Source of the DNA: Ichthyophis bannanicus
Taxonomy: Eukaryota > Chordata > Amphibia > Gymnophiona > Ichthyophiidae
Length of the DNA: 64,000 nt
Assembly: GCA_033557465.1 (NCBI GenBank)
Contig: CM066033.1
Span: forward strand, 710,569,637 to 710,633,636
Direction of reading: 5' to 3'
Positions 1 to 11,326 of this stretch are shown piece by piece. The translations under genes and the position numbers were made by a program. Under the pieces are notes generated by a model that worked only from the letters and a program-made list of their open reading frames with translations, searched no databases and was not told the origin of the DNA. Numbering within the stretch: the stretch's first letter is position 1; the number at the start of each line of letters is the position of its first letter.

Positions 1-10
1 TCTGGCATAA

Positions 11-1207
11 AGCAGACTGTCTCCACCCCATGAGCTAGAGTACCTCGGAGCAAGATTCGACACAAGCAAAGGAAGGGTGTTTCTGCCGGTTCAGCGGGCA
101 GATGCTCTGCGGCTGCTGATTCATCAGTTCCTGGCCAGGAAGTCTCCCTCAGCGTGGCATTACCTGCAGGTACTGGGGACGATGGTCGCAACGATCGAGT
201 TGGTACCGTGGGCCAGGGCCCACATGAGACCCCTTCAGCGGGCGTTTCTACGTAGTTGGTCTCATCAAAGCCAGTCCCTGTCAGTACGGCTGCTGTGTCC
301 TCCGGAGACCAGGGAGGCGCTGCTCTGGTGGCTCCGGTTGGGCAATTTGGAGAGGGGCATGCCCTTAGAATCCCCAAGGTGGTTGCAGCTGACCACAGAT
401 GCCAGTTTGTCGGGCTGGGGAGCGCACTGCGAGGAGCACTTCACCCAGGGGACATGGACGGCCATGGAAGCCCAGTGGTCTATCAACAGGCTGGAACTGC
501 GGGCAGTAGTTCTGGCGCTCAGGGCCTTCGAACCGTGGGTACACCGGAAGGCGGTCCGGGTGTTTTCGGAGAATGTGACCACGGTAGCCTACATCAACAG
601 GCAGGGTGGTACAAGCAGCGCCCTCTTGGAGGAAGAGGCAGAAGGACTGATGACATGGGCTGAAGACCATCTGATGGCGCTGTCGGCGCAGCATGTGGCC
701 GGAGTAGAGAATGTGGAGGCAGACTTCCTGAGCAGGCGCAGGGTGGATCCCGGAGAATGGGAGCTCTGCCATCTTGTGTACGAGCAGGTGGTTCGTCGGT
801 GGGGACAGCCCATCATGGATCTGATGGCGCGGTTTGAGTCAGCCAAAGCCAGCCACTTCTTCAGCAGAAGAAGGGAACGGATGTCAGAGGGCCTCGATAC
901 TCTAGTTCAGAGGTGGCCCATGGAGGGACTGCTTTATGTGTTTCCGTCGTGGGCGCTGATAGGAAAGGTGCTTCAGAGGGTGGAGGCCTACCAGGTGTGG
1001 GTGGTCCTCATAGCGCTAGATTGGCCTCAGAATCCCGGGTACACCAATCTAGTAAGACTGTTGGCCAACAGGTCATGGCGTCTGCCGGCGAGGGCCGATC
1101 TATTGTTCCAGGGACCCTTATGGATGCCACAGGTGGATCGGTTCTCGCTTACGGCCTGGCTATTGAAAGGGCGCGGCTGCTTAAGCGAGGATATTCAGGA
1201 GCAGTGA
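11..1207 (+). pseudogene. DIRS-A RT C-terminus, RNase H and methyltransferase-like region
   Basis: The frame is open from 11 to 1207, but a TAA at 8-10 interrupts it where the D1 copy has a lysine codon. The first ~100 residues are the RT thumb/connection. RNase H follows: counting from the Met at 77, the acidic positions are D108 (TTDAS), E140 (RLELRAV), E165 (FSENVTT, where relatives have SDN) and D216 (VEADFLSR). The third catalytic Asp is therefore changed to Glu. The last ~150 residues contain DLMA.F.SAKASHFFSRR and LLYVFPSWALIG, which match the Dam-like methyltransferase segment of vertebrate DIRS pol. Its last bases overlap the start of the recombinase region in another frame, as in other DIRS elements. 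Confidence 0.8.
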
Positions 1208-2216
1208 TTTCCACCTTGCTGAGAGCCCGTAAGTGTCCTACTTGCCTTTCTTACGTTAGGGTCTGGTGCATCTTTGAGAGTTGGTGTGCAGATCAGACGA
1301 TTCGGCCTTTGGCGGTCTTTTTGCCAGATGTTTTGGAGTTTTTACAGGCAGGTTTGGAGAAGGGTCTCGCAGCCAGCTCGCTCCGGGTACAGGTAGCGGC
1401 CATTTCTTGTTATAGGGGCAAGATCAAGGGGAAGGTGCTAGGTCAGCACCCGGATGTAGGTAGATTCCTGAGGGCGGTGAGGTGTGTGCATCATCAGCGG
1501 GTATTGCCGGTTCCTCCCTGGGATCTTAATCTAGTGTTGAATGTCCTATTGGGGGAGCCATATGAGCCTATGGAGCGCTCCTCCTTGAAGGACTTGACTC
1601 TCAAAACAGTGTTTCTTGTAGCCATCTGCTCGGCGAGGCATGTTTCGGAACTGCAGGCGTTGTCATGCCAGCCGCCCTTTCTGTCGTTCTTTAAAGAGAA
1701 GGTGGTCTTGCGGACGGTGCCTTTGTTTCTACCCAAGGTGGTTTCTCCGTTTCATATGAATCAGTCAATTTCCCTTCCCTCGTTTATGGGAGTGGGGAAG
1801 GGGACGGAGGAGGTACTTCTCCACAAGCTTGATGTGAGTAGGACCTTGAAGCGTTACGTGAAGCGCACTGCACCGTTCTGAAAGTCGGAACGTTTGTATT
1901 GTTCGGGGGTCCACGTAGAGGTGAGGCGGCGGCCAAGAGTTCTATTTCCAGATGGATCAGGGAGGTCATCGTGGCGGCATACATTCAGAAGGGTAGACCG
2001 GTTCCGGTTGGTTTACGGGCCCATTCAACTCGGAGTTTAGCTACCTCGTGGGCAGAGTTTAGCTTGGTTCCACCCATGGAGATTTGTAGGGCGGCGACTT
2101 GGCCGTCACTGCATACCTTCGCTAAGTTTTATCGGTTGGATGTGCTGGCCACGGAGGATGCTGAGTTTGGGTCAGCAGTGCTTCGGGCCGCTCTGTCAGG
2201 GCCCGCCCAGAGGTGA
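1150..2216 (+). pseudogene. DIRS-A tyrosine recombinase (frameshifted)
   Basis: This is a phage-integrase-type tyrosine recombinase, the enzyme DIRS elements use to insert a circular cDNA. The first frame runs 1150-1881 and holds the N-terminal SAM-like part (FLQAGLEKGLAASSLRVQ) and catalytic Arg I (AICSARHVSEL). It ends in a stop, and the protein resumes at about 1899 in another frame (FGGPRRGEAA...). That part carries the H-x-x-R box (AHSTRS) and the Tyr nucleophile context (KFYRLDV). The catalytic residues survive, but the frameshift near 1881-1899 separates Arg I from the rest. The frame ends at 2216. Confidence 0.82.
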
Positions 2217-2218
2217 AC

Positions 2219-2345
2219 TGCTCTGTTACATCCCAGAGGTAAAGGGACTGGACTGGAGGAACGCCTAGGAAAGAGTAATTAGACCTTAACTGCTAATTAG
2301 CATTCCTGAAGAGACTCCAGTCCGGTCCTTGATCCCACCCAGTCT
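2219..2345 (+). repeat. DIRS-A internal complementary region
   Basis: It lies directly after the recombinase stop and joins head to head the complements of the element's two ends. The stretch at about 2290-2330 (CTAATTAGCATTCCTGAAG) is the reverse complement of the right terminus near 2815-2840. In DIRS biology this region templates completion of the cDNA ends and the circle junction; the assignment here rests on position and complementarity. Confidence 0.75.
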
Positions 2346-2789
2346 TGGTCAAATTGTCACGAAGCTTCAGGTAAGTCAAGAGACAGGAAGTTGTTGGGGG
2401 CGTGGTCATCAGGGGTATCCTGGTGAAAGTGGGAATGTTCCGTAGGAACGGAACTAGAATTCTTACGGGTAAGTTCACTTCAGGGACACCTTCTCTCTTG
2501 GGGGAGTGGGGCAAAGATCTCTCTCTCCAAGGGGGCGGGAGGAGTTGCGTCCTTATGAGGTTGGTTAGGTTTTATGCTTAACATGTTTCTAGGCTATTGT
2601 AAGAAGACAGTTTGAGATTTAGTCTAAAGTTATTCAGTTTATGTGATAGTTGGTTTTAATGTCTCTCCGTTAAGTCTGCTTTATCAGTAGTATACTGAAT
2701 CTGATGGGAGGAGCCAGTGGTATTTATACTGGAGGGTCATCAGAAAAAAGTGGAAGAGCTCAGTCTCCAAAGCTGCTGGTAGAGGAGCA

Positions 2790-2866
2790 CAACCCAGAGG
2801 TAAAGGGACCGGACTGGAGTCTCTTCAGGAACGCTAATTAGCAGGTAAGGTCTAATTACTCTTTCC
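2790..2866 (+). repeat. DIRS-A right terminus
   Basis: This is the terminal repeat of DIRS-A, complementary to its internal region. It contains GCAGGTAAGG at about 2841-2850, a splice-donor-like string found at the same place in the other DIRS copies. The matching left inverted repeat lies outside the window. Confidence 0.75.
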
Positions 2867-3429
2867 AAGTTTGAACAAAAAAAAAAGCATGAAGGAGGAA
2901 AGAGAAGTCATTACCCTGCCCCCTCCCCCCAATCCATTCCATGACAGCAATATCCCTTCCAAGGAGACAAATTAATAGAGAAATAGAAACAGTGATGCAT
3001 TTCTCCCATACAATGCAAAATGAATGCAAATTCTAAAACTGACATATGCAAATCACTAAATTCAAAAGTAAAATTATTGTTCTATCCCCTCTGTTCCCAT
3101 TGTTGGAACTGGGGACAGGAGCCTGCCAAACAGGTGGGAGTCAGGGACAAAGCTCTAAAACTTGGGACAATTCCCGAACATCAGGGACATCTGGTAACCT
3201 TATCCTTGGGGCAACCTTCTCTTCACCCAGAAAGTTATCCCTCTGCATGTCATGCCTGTTTTCTTACAGCTGGTTATTATACCTTTTTACATTTTACCTT
3301 TTTACATTTCTGTGCAGAGGCTCCGATGGATTTAATTCTTACTATCCTGGTTGTTTGTGAATGGAGGCAGTCACAAGCTGCTGACACAGCTCCCGCTGCA
3401 GGTAAGAATGTTCACTTATTGTCTTCCCT
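2867..3429. other. Intron sequence with no recognised feature
   Basis: I see A/T-rich and simple-sequence patches (an A-run at about 2877-2886 and a C-rich run near 2920-2932) and no coding signal beyond short chance frames. Confidence 0.6.
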
Positions 3430-4039
3430 CACGAGTAGTTTCTCTCCTCTCTCTGCCCAAGTGCCTCCGGAAACTAATTTTAAAATTGCACTTCTCAACT
3501 GCAGATCCCTTTGTTCTAAGACAGCTCTAACCTATTTTCTTATTGTGGATAACTCTGGACATTTTGGGGTTTATTTTGGAAGCCTTACTTATGCTTTTGG
3601 ACCTCTGAAAAAGTGCATAAAGACATCCAAAGCATAGAGATGTCTCCAGAGCTATTTTAGAAGCCGAGTCTGTGGATGTGTCCAATATGAGGGCATCAAA
3701 GTCTGAATAGGAGCATGGTGGGGGCATGGCTGGAGCATTCCCAGGAACCTGGATGTCACTGCCTGATCTCAGAAACGTTCTGGATGTCTGGAGTTGCATC
3801 TAAGTTTAGACTTGCTCCAGGCATGAATAAGAATTGGGAAAGTGCTCGTTTTGGCTGAAAAGCATCCAGAGGATGTAGAGAAGAAAACACTCCATTATCC
3901 CCAGTACTCAACACAATCACAATGAGAGTAGCAGTGGAATTAGAACCCTGGTTTCAGGGCCAGCCCAACCATCTGTCTCCCCAGTTGATATTCTAAGTTG
4001 ATTTACCCGTTCAATGTAAGTACATATAACAGGCCCCTG

Positions 4040-4113
4040 TTTTGTACAAAATGTTATATGTAAACCGCACTGATTTTAAAGAGCACGGTATATAAAAGCA
4101 ATAAATAAAAAGA
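4040..4113 (+). repeat. LINE 3' tail fragment
   Basis: The sequence TGTAAACCGCACTGATTT, then GGTATATAAAAGC and an (AATAAA)-type end, is the L2/CR1-type 3' tail seen at several places in this window. Confidence 0.6.
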
Positions 4114-4499
4114 AAATAAACCATTAGGCAAACTAGGCGGTCACCTAGAGCAGCAGCTTTTGAGGGTCAGCAAAGAACAGGGCATTCAAAGCTAAACGGA
4201 TTTAGACTGCTAGGGGTGTGCGAGGTACCATCTTGAACCAACTTTTGGGGCCCATCCTGTCTGGCTCCCCAGGTTCTGAAATACTATTCTGGGGATGTCT
4301 ATGTAGATACTCCCACAGATGTCCATGCGGGTATGTCCAAATTTGTAAAATCGTGTCTGCACCTGGACATGCCAGCTATTTTTCCCCTAGATGTTCTGGC
4401 TTAGAAAAAATTGCTAAATAGGGTGAGTAGCCCCTCTGCCCCCCTTTCTTTGAATGGTATAGTTGGATCACACGTCCTGTTTTATATCTGTAATACATG

Positions 4500-4859
4500 C
4501 AATGTTCCCTCTAATTTTCTGTAGGCTGTGTGCGCATAAAATATCAGCTGTGTGCAGCTTTTGAAGGAAGGTTAAATTTTTGTGCGCCACATAACGACAC
4601 TCGGAGTTATATACTTTAAAATTTGACTACATGTCAGAATACAGTATGTACACCACATTGATTTTAATCAAATTAATTGAAAATAGACAATTACTAAATG
4701 AAGCAGGAAATTTCTAATAATTACAATCATAACTTTTAAATTTTAAGACGTCTGTGTTTTCTATCAGAATCAGAGCCGTAATTTTTGTGCGCTCTGTTTT
4801 AAAGCATGTGCGCTCGCTCCATGAGGTGTGCGCACGCGCACAGCTTAGAGGGAACAGTG
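4500..4859 (+). mobile_element. Non-autonomous hAT element (MITE)
   Basis: The left end CAATGTTCCCTCTAA and the right end TTAGAGGGAACAGTG are inverted repeats, followed inward by CTGTGTGCGC/GCGCGCACAG-like GC alternation. The 360-bp element is flanked by near-identical 8-bp duplications, AATACATG (4492-4499) and AATGCATG (4860-4867), the size hAT transposases make. It has no coding capacity. Confidence 0.85.
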
Positions 4860-5659
4860 AATGCATGGTATTATTTATTGTCTGTAACGGTATCAGCAAC
4901 GTTATTTCTTGAAGCTCCTCACTGATAAGATTGGATAAGTATAGGAGAGGTCTGTTCGTACTTAGGTTGACAAAATAAGTCCTCAGGAAGCTTTCATTTT
5001 TTTTTTTTACTTAATTTTTTTTATTTTGTTTGTTCTCTCTTAATCCCATACTGTAAGATAGGGTCAGCAGTATTGATTTGTTTAAGCCACTGTTCTTTAA
5101 ACTATTATGGACCCTCAAGATGTTTTCACTCAAGGGCCTCATTTACAGTGTTTGGTAATTTTCCACCCCCCCCTCCCTTTTTTAAAAAACTGATTTCAAA
5201 TTGGTCCACACATTCATTGTAACTTTTTTTGAGCAGCTTGTCTGTGATTATTGGTGTACATTGCTTGAGCCTTTACACGCCGTGTATCTCTCCCTCCGTT
5301 TATGACTGTCATCTGGCTCAGACACTTGGATGTTCTTTCTAAAATTCCTGTCCCACATCTTTAAACAAAACTTAGTTAAGGGATAGGGACAAACTCATTC
5401 TAACCTATTGCCTCCCACCTGGTTTTCTGTTCCATGGACATCCAGAGCAAGGGGAAGTGTGTCTCTCATTTGCTCTAATTCCCCGTCCCTTTCTGAACTC
5501 TCTCATAATGCACTTTGCTATCCTGATGCTCTTTTGATCAAAATTACCTCAGAAATTGCCCTGCATATACTACTGGCTTACCGTCTTCCTTCACTGGACA
5601 CAGCTTTATGGGACTTCTTTCATCAATCTGTCTCAGAAATTAAAGTTTTGTTCCCTAAT

Positions 5660-5993
5660 CAGGACTGTACCTAGCCCTGTGCAAGCGGTGCGGCCGCAAA
5701 GGCTTAAGGGGCACATTTTGGCTGTCTGCCATTGCCTGCTGTCGCCACTTTTTCTTCACTCAGTGGCAGCAGGCAACGGCAGACATCCAAAATGTGCCCG
5801 TTAAGCCTTCTCGTGGCTTGCTAAGCACATCTGTCCCTCCCTGCTCTGACGCGATGTCAGAGAACGGAGGGACATATCTGCTTAGCGTGCCGGCAGCTTA
5901 CACAGTGGGCGCGCCTCTTCTCTCCTGCCGTGGGGGAGGGTGCATGCCCATTGTGCAAGTCGCACAGGGCGCGATTCAACCTCGGTACGACTG
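5660..5993 (+). mobile_element. hAT-type MITE with a long internal hairpin, inside the L2
   Basis: The ends CAGGACTGTACC and GGTACGACTG are imperfect inverted repeats. The flanks are a perfect 8-bp duplication TCCCTAAT (5652-5659 and 5994-6001). Removing the element joins the L2 endonuclease frame (…VLFPN, then LLLLDDFDIHY…). Arms at about 5699-5748 and 5761-5809 form a near-perfect ~49-bp hairpin. Confidence 0.85.
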
Positions 5994-6599
5994 TCCCTAA
6001 TCTCCTGCTATTGGATGATTTTGATATCCACTATGATTCCCTATCCAGGCATAGAGATTGTTTTTCTTGTTTCTACCCTGTCTCAGCACACACAAGGCCC
6101 CACCCATGTAGCTGATCATGTGCTTGACCTTGTTTTCTCTAACCACACTTCTTATCCCATATCTCTCTCCGATCATTCCCCTCTCACTCCCATGGACTGA
6201 CCACTTTCTTCTTATTTTTGTTATCTTTCTCAAACATAGGTGGGATTCTGTACATGCAACTGAACACTACTTTCTCTACTAGGTAACTTGCATATACTGA
6301 CCCCAGTTCCCTAGCTCCTTTGATTCATGTTTTTCTGATGATTTCAAATCACTTTCCCTGTTGAGTCAGGTGTTGGTTTGGAATTAAATTTTAGATAAAG
6401 CTCTTGATTCAATTACCCCTCCCTGGTCAGCTTCCCAACCTGCACTAGGTAACACCTCTGGTTCCATGCAGGACTTCATTTGCTAAACTGCCAGCTTAGA
6501 AGAGCCGAGAGGTGTTGGAGAATATGTTATAGCTTAGATTTGTAATGTACGTAAGTTAACTTGTTATCGGATCCTGCATGCCTACTCGCCCCTCCCTCA

Positions 6600-6690
6600 C
6601 TAAAGGTTTATAGAATACAGTGAAGTTACAATGTAACCGCTTTGATTGAAGGAAAAGGTGGTATAGAAAACTAAATAAATAAATAAGAAC
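6600..6690 (+). repeat. LINE/SINE 3' tail of the GATTGAAGGA-AAGGTGGTATA type
   Basis: ACCGCTTTGATTGAAGGA followed by AAGGTGGTAT and (AAATA)n. The same tail, in either orientation, recurs near 18160, 33020, 63290 and 63800. Confidence 0.6.
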
Positions 6691-7797
6691 CAAGTCACCT
6701 TCTTACGTGTTGGCTACAAGGAGTGCTATTCCTTTTACCACTCCTAGGTGACATTGGTGTAATAATGCCTTTTAGCCAATCTTATTAATAAATCTGCCAA
6801 TCGCCTGAAGAAACTGTTTTCTGTCATATCTCAACTTTCTTCTAATAATGATATGCCTTCAGCTAGTTTGTCTGGTCCATCTGCCAACACACTGGTTACT
6901 TCAGTACTACAGTTCTTGACATGCACAAAGATTTTAAAACCAGCACTGGCTTGTCTTTAAATGGCGCAAAGCCAGGTCTAGGCAGCATCTAAATCTGTAT
7001 TCTGCGCCCCTTGGCAGTTTAGAGCAGTTTTTCCTTTTCTTGATCTTGCAGCGCAGAATAAACTAATCCATGTCTTTATTACATCTTATATTGATTACTG
7101 TAATTCTTTGCATGCAGGCAATTCACTTGTTTGATTTAAAACGCCTGCAAATCATTCAAAATGCTGCATTTAGAATCCTCACATATTCAAGTAAATTTGA
7201 TCACATTACCCCATTGTAGGTTACAATATCATTGACTTCCAGTATCCTCCTGAATTCAAGTCAAAATCTTAGTTCCAACTCATAAAGCTCTGTATACTGG
7301 TACCCCTTTATACTTGTCACCCCTGATAACTCCTTACACTCCTGGTGGTGCTCCTCATTCTGTATGCGAGAATAGACAGGGAATCCCCTCAGTTTACTTT
7401 GCCAATCTGGATTGCACTAGGCTTTTTCTTCAAGGCACCTATCCTTTGGCACATACTTCTTCATTCACTTTGGACTGAGATGTCTTAAAAAAAATTCAGA
7501 GCTGCCCTGAAGACATACTGCTTTCAAAAGGCATTTCAGAACTGCGAATTGCTGACTGGGGCCAGTACACACATAGGTGTCTCTGTTACAGCTTGTCTGT
7601 CACACACCAGATTCAGTCCCCTATATTATTCTTTCTCTTTCCTTTTGTGTAATATGGCATTCTTTTCTTTTATTTAATAATTTTGTTTGTAAACCATTTT
7701 GCCAATTTCCCTTGAAAGGCAGTATATCAGTTTCACAAATGGAGATAAATATAAAGTTCACAAGGCATGCAGGAATAACATTTGCTGGCACACATAC

Positions 7798-7897
7798 CAT
7801 GTCTGGTGCACTCTTTAATCTTCCCAGTGATCCAGCTTATCGCCTTGGCTCCCATCTTCGTGCCAAAGTTTCTGTCAAATGGTGTCGGTGTTCCACC
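7798..7897 (-). CDS. PFKM: 6-phosphofructokinase, muscle type: C-terminal-half exon (GGTPTPFDR...)
   Basis: This exon follows the one at 23474-23585 in the transcript. The acceptor is TTTTTTGTGTCACAG before 7897 and the donor is G|GTATGTG after 7798. Its 100 nt encode 33 residues plus one base, starting in phase 0: [19 protein letters not shown]..., then [16 protein letters not shown] is the C-half copy of the segment that in the N-half (GGTPSAFDR) contributes to sugar-phosphate binding; in animal PFKs the C-half site has become the fructose-2,6-bisphosphate allosteric site. The WITGKIKE end is closer to PFKM (GKIKE) than to PFKP or PFKL as I recall them. The next exon was not found in the remaining 7.8 kb. 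Confidence 0.9.
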
Positions 7898-8597
7898 CTG
7901 TGACACAAAAAATGCTTTTCATTTATTCATTCTTTAGCAGATGTATAAAGTATATTAACATGAATACCAAAAATTCCCCTGGGAAGATTAATCACATTAT
8001 TAAGTGTTTGGGGTGATGTATACTGTTTAGACAGTTGGCTATAAACAAAGTTTGGGAAAGTAATGTAGAGAAAAAGATTATTTTTCTTATCCTTCCCAGC
8101 TGAATGTTGACAAGAAAGTCTTTGGGCACCACTCAGAATTAGCTAGCCATGCACCTAATTTTGAAATAAGGCACACCTGTAGGAAATCATTCAGTCATTT
8201 ATCCAGAGGCTTTTAAAAGCTTTATATAAAATTAGAGTAGCTAGCTGACACCTGTTAATAGGAACTGGCTGGGCCAGTACTGGTTTTACAACCCTAAGCC
8301 GTGGCACCTTTACTTAGAGCTGCCAGATCCAGGAGGGAGAGAGTTGGTTCAGTCCTGCATTTCTAACATCCCCATCCTGATGCATTATAGGAGCTGTAGC
8401 ATTGATTTCAATGGGTAGAATCAGGGAAGGGAAGTTTGGATTTAGCTAACGCTTTTTTCAGGAGTAGCTCAAGGAGAGTTACATCCCAAAACTGTGTGAT
8501 ATTTATACCTAGTGTACTTGAATGCTAGTTGAAAACCAGGACCGACCAAAAGCTCTCCCTTCTGGAAATGGGTAACTTGTTTATTGGTGGGCTCCCT
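7898..8597. other. Intron sequence, no recognised feature
   Basis: This is the acceptor-side remnant of the original intron between the exons at 23.5 kb and 7.8 kb. I see no coding frame or repeat that I can name. Confidence 0.6.
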
Positions 8598-8740
8598 AGA
8601 TAAGGTGAAATTTTACTTACCTGATAATTTCCTTTCCTGGAATTCTACTAGACCAGTCCAGACCAGTGGGTTAAGTCCCCCTGCCAGAAGATGATGGAGA
8701 TTAGACAAAAACTAGGAAGTTTAATTTTATTTTTTTATTT
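8598..8740 (-). repeat. DIRS-C right terminal repeat
   Basis: It contains ACTTACCTG at 8615-8623 (CAGGTAAGT on the element strand), then TAGACCAGTCCAGACC and AGTCCCCCTGCCAGAAGATG. These match, inverted, the left terminus near 23180-23232 and the internal region near 9400-9490. Confidence 0.7.
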
Positions 8741-8747
8741 AGCTCAT

Positions 8748-9170
8748 GCCTTTCCAGTAGTAGATTTTTTATTTATTTATAAAGCTTTTATATACCGCCG
8801 CTTCCAGAGATCAGGGGCACTTTACATTGAACATAACCAGTTCCAGAGAACACATGAGATTACATGCTAACTATATACAGAGTATAATGGATCTGTGTGG
8901 TTGATCCACTAACTATATACATTTAGGATGGTTGGGTTAGTTTTGCTAAATATGCAGATTTTTATGTTTCGTTGTTGTAGTGTTCGACAAACAGTAGCGT
9001 CTTTAGTTGTTTCCTAAATGTTTGGAGGTCTCTCATAGATCTCATGTGGTCTGGTAGGTGGTTCCATAATTTAGGTGCAGTGTAGGTGAAGGCTCTATTG
9101 CTGATTAATTGTTTTGTATTATGGATAGAAGAAGGTACTGAAAGCGTGTTTAGGTTTAGATTCAATACAT
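8748..9170 (-). mobile_element. 5'-truncated L2 LINE fragment
   Basis: On the minus strand, 9165-8962 encodes an L2 RT C-terminus (AFTYTAPKLWNHLPDHMR, then DLQTFRKQLKTLLF) ending in a stop. It is followed by 3'UTR and an (AATAAA)n-type tail reading ATTTATTTATAAAGC on the plus strand at 8770-8785. It sits between the right terminus and the internal region of DIRS-C. Confidence 0.8.
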
Positions 9171-9394
9171 CGTCACTGACACTAGTGCTGGTGCAACTAG
9201 GGGCACCCTTCAGTATTTACTTCACTATGCATATGGTAAGACGGAACTAGGTAATAAGGACAGCTCCAGAAAACTAAACGCAACCTTCATTGGAAGCAAA
9301 GATGGCCAAGAAGACAACTATTTATAGGGATGCTGAAGTGCTCAAGTGAAGAATTCTGCAAAACCCATACCACAGATACACCATAGGGTGGGTC

Positions 9395-9500
9395 CTGGAT
9401 TGGTCTAGCAGGAAAGGAAATTAACAGATAAGTACAATTTCACCTTTCAGATCGTCCTCTTAGATTAGTCCAGACAAGTGGGAAGTGTCAAAGCTACCAT
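9395..9500 (-). repeat. DIRS-C internal complementary region
   Basis: GTCTAGCAGGAAAGGAAAT and TAAGTACAATTTCACC join the complements of both DIRS-C ends, immediately 3' of the recombinase remnant. Confidence 0.65.
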
Positions 9501-9676
9501 GCCATTGGGCAGGAAGACTCAGCTGTCTTTAGAACCTTTTCACCAAACACCATGTCCGCCCTGGTGTGTAAATCCAACCAGTAATGCTTGACTAAAGATA
9601 GAGAGGGAAGACCATGTAGCTGCCCAACAAATATTGATTGGGGTGACAGAACTTGCCTCTGCCCATGATGACCCAA
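9494..9676 (-). pseudogene. DIRS-C tyrosine recombinase, C-terminal end
   Basis: The minus-strand frame includes SLVKHYWLDLHTRADMVFG, which aligns with the Tyr-nucleophile region (KHYRLDV...) of the other recombinases. The rest of the enzyme lies beyond the L2 insertion, at 16680-17300, which shows that the L2 landed inside the recombinase gene. Confidence 0.65.
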
Positions 9677-9932
9677 ACTACCAAGTTAGGCTTACAAGAG
9701 AAAAATTACCAAAAGGCTTTTTTCTCTCTCCGTCCAGTTCGCCCGTTTCTTTCCCCCTCTGCTCTCAAAACCTTGCTACTTTCTCTTGTCATGTCACGCG
9801 TTGATTTCTCCAATTCTATCCTTACTGGCCTTTCCAAATTTCAACAGGCACGACTTCAGAGGATTCAAAATACTGCCGCACGCCTCATTACCCACTCCTC
9901 CCTCAGAGACCATGTAACGCCTCTTCCAAGTC

Positions 9933-10067
9933 ATACTGCTAGACCAGTCCAGACAAACGGGTTGTGTCCCCCTGCCAGCAGATCTTGGAGACAGAGAATT
10001 CTACCAGAGCTCTGATAGGCTGGACTCTGGTGATATGGTCCTACCCCTAGGGGTCTCCCCCAGTATT
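9933..10067 (+). repeat. DIRS-B left inverted terminal repeat
   Basis: It is the reverse complement of 15510-15644 with few differences (for example CTGCTAGACCAGTCCAGAC opposite GTCTGGACTGGTCTAGCAG). Confidence 0.9.
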
Positions 10068-11326
10068 TCTCTGTCTCCAGCAGATCTGGTTGCTTTTGTT
10101 GTTTTTCCCTCAAAATCTTTAAAATTATTTAGAATCCCTTTGGGGACTGATATTTCCACTTGCCTGTTGCTGCCAGTATAGTTTCACTGTGCACCAGGGT
10201 GTTTGTAGCTGAGCTCCTGTTTCTGACACAGTAGAGCTCGCTGACAGGAAGAATCCCCAGCATCTGGCCATGAGGGCTTGTTAGCTGGACGAAGGCCTCC
10301 CTAAAATCAGGTTTCTCTGTATCTTGAGGCTCCTGGATGCACCCAGATTTCACAAGAGGTGTTACTCTGGGTTTCCCAGCAACTTGATTCCCCAGATAAA
10401 CTTGTGGAGCTCCTGAGCCTGGCTTCAGTAGAGCTCCCGATTTTCTTTAAGCAGCGCTGAGTCTTTGCCACGAGAGCTTAGACAGCAGGAGGATCAGGTA
10501 TCAATTTCTGAGAGAAACTGTAAGTAAACTGTTTTTCTTACTTACCTCAGCTGCCCTGGGTTTATTTCAACTGCATCGGGACTGGCTGTCTCTGACCTGA
10601 TTCCTTCACTTCCGGTTTCATCAGGGTCTGTTCAACTGGGTTTTGAAGTTCCTATTTTCTTTTCTTCATTTTTATTTCCTGGATGCACCCAGAGCACACA
10701 AGAGGTGTTTCTCTGGGTTTCCCAGGCTTCCTTCCTTAATAGCTGTATTTTCTGTAATCAGCAATACAACAGGGTTTGAGCTTCTGATTTCACTGTCTGT
10801 GCAGCTCCCCTTCTCTCCAGAAACACCTTCCAGCCCCTGCCATGAGGGTCTAAGTGGCTGCAGAGGGATCAAACTCTAATTTTCCTACCTTTCAGTCACT
10901 GTAATTACCTTACACTGACTTTGAAAGTTTCTCTTCTCCTCCATGGGAACTCAGCTCCTCTGTACCAGCACAGTGAATAACTGACAGTTTCCTTCTCCCC
11001 TCCGTTTCTGGTGATTCAGGGTTCATCAGGATTTGAAATTTTATGTTGCTAGCAGCACTCCTTGCCTCTTCCCCAGCGATTTCGCTGCATTTTTAAGGTT
11101 TTTAGAGCTTAGGAAACTTATTTTGCAGTTTTTCTGTGCCGGTGGCCATTTTGAAAATCAGGAGGGATTTCTCTTCAGTCTTTTTTTTTTGAGGGGGCAG
11201 CCATTTCAAAACATTTAAACATGCTGTGAAGGCATAGGGAGTTTCAAAATCCCTTTTCTTTGAAGAGTCTTCTGTTTCCCTAAGCCTACCTTGATTTTTG
11301 TTTACAAAAAGGTTTAAGCCTCTGCA
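10068..11326 (+). other. DIRS-B untranslated leader
   Basis: About 1.26 kb lie between the left repeat and the first gag codon. Pyrimidine-rich patches and a partial internal repeat (GGATGCACCCAGA...CACAAGAGGTGTT near 10334-10362 and 10681-10708) are visible, with no convincing coding frame. Transcription signals were not identified. Confidence 0.6.

Larger units (their letters stand above)
1..2866 (+). mobile_element. DIRS-A: 3' part of a DIRS retrotransposon, cut by the window start
   Basis: The order is end of reverse transcriptase, RNase H, methyltransferase-like segment, tyrosine recombinase, internal complementary region (about 2219-2345) and right terminus (about 2790-2866). This is the DIRS-type order, with no LTRs and no integrase. 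The 5' half (gag, most of the RT, left inverted repeat) lies outside the window. The right end is placed at 2866 because the internal complementary region holds the reverse complement of the last bases, ending CTCTTTCC. The coding frames are broken, so this is a dead copy. Confidence 0.85.
3430..7745 (+). mobile_element. Decayed L2-like LINE with internal insertions
   Basis: Scattered pieces of one L2-clade protein occur in order. The start of the endonuclease is near 3480-3560 (ALLNCRSLCSKTA). More endonuclease lies near 5540-5650 (ALHILLAYRLPS) and 6000-6200 (DDFDIHYDSLS and a SDHSPLTP-like end). The C-terminal part of the RT ORF is near 6780-7560 (SYIDYCNSLHAG, QNAAFRILTYSS-like). Stops and frameshifts are frequent. 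It is interrupted by a LINE-tail fragment near 4040-4113, hAT MITEs at 4500-4859 and 5660-5993, and another LINE or SINE tail near 6600-6690. The 3' end lies about 50 nt from the donor of the PFK exon at 7798. Whether all pieces come from one insertion is an inference. Confidence 0.6.

Noticed and set aside
256..846. Long overlapping frames on both strands over the DIRS-A RNase H
   Set aside because: They are shadows of the pol frame. None has a domain match, while the 11-1207 frame carries the RNase H motifs.
3020..3637. 205-codon plus-strand frame
   Set aside because: Only its end resembles an L2 endonuclease start (IALLNCRSLCSK). The N-terminal part has no support, so it was folded into the decayed L2.
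1..7797. Search for the next PFK exon (after ...KECTRHG)
   Set aside because: No sequence resembling the following segment with an acceptor in phase 1 was seen on the minus strand. It probably lies beyond the window.
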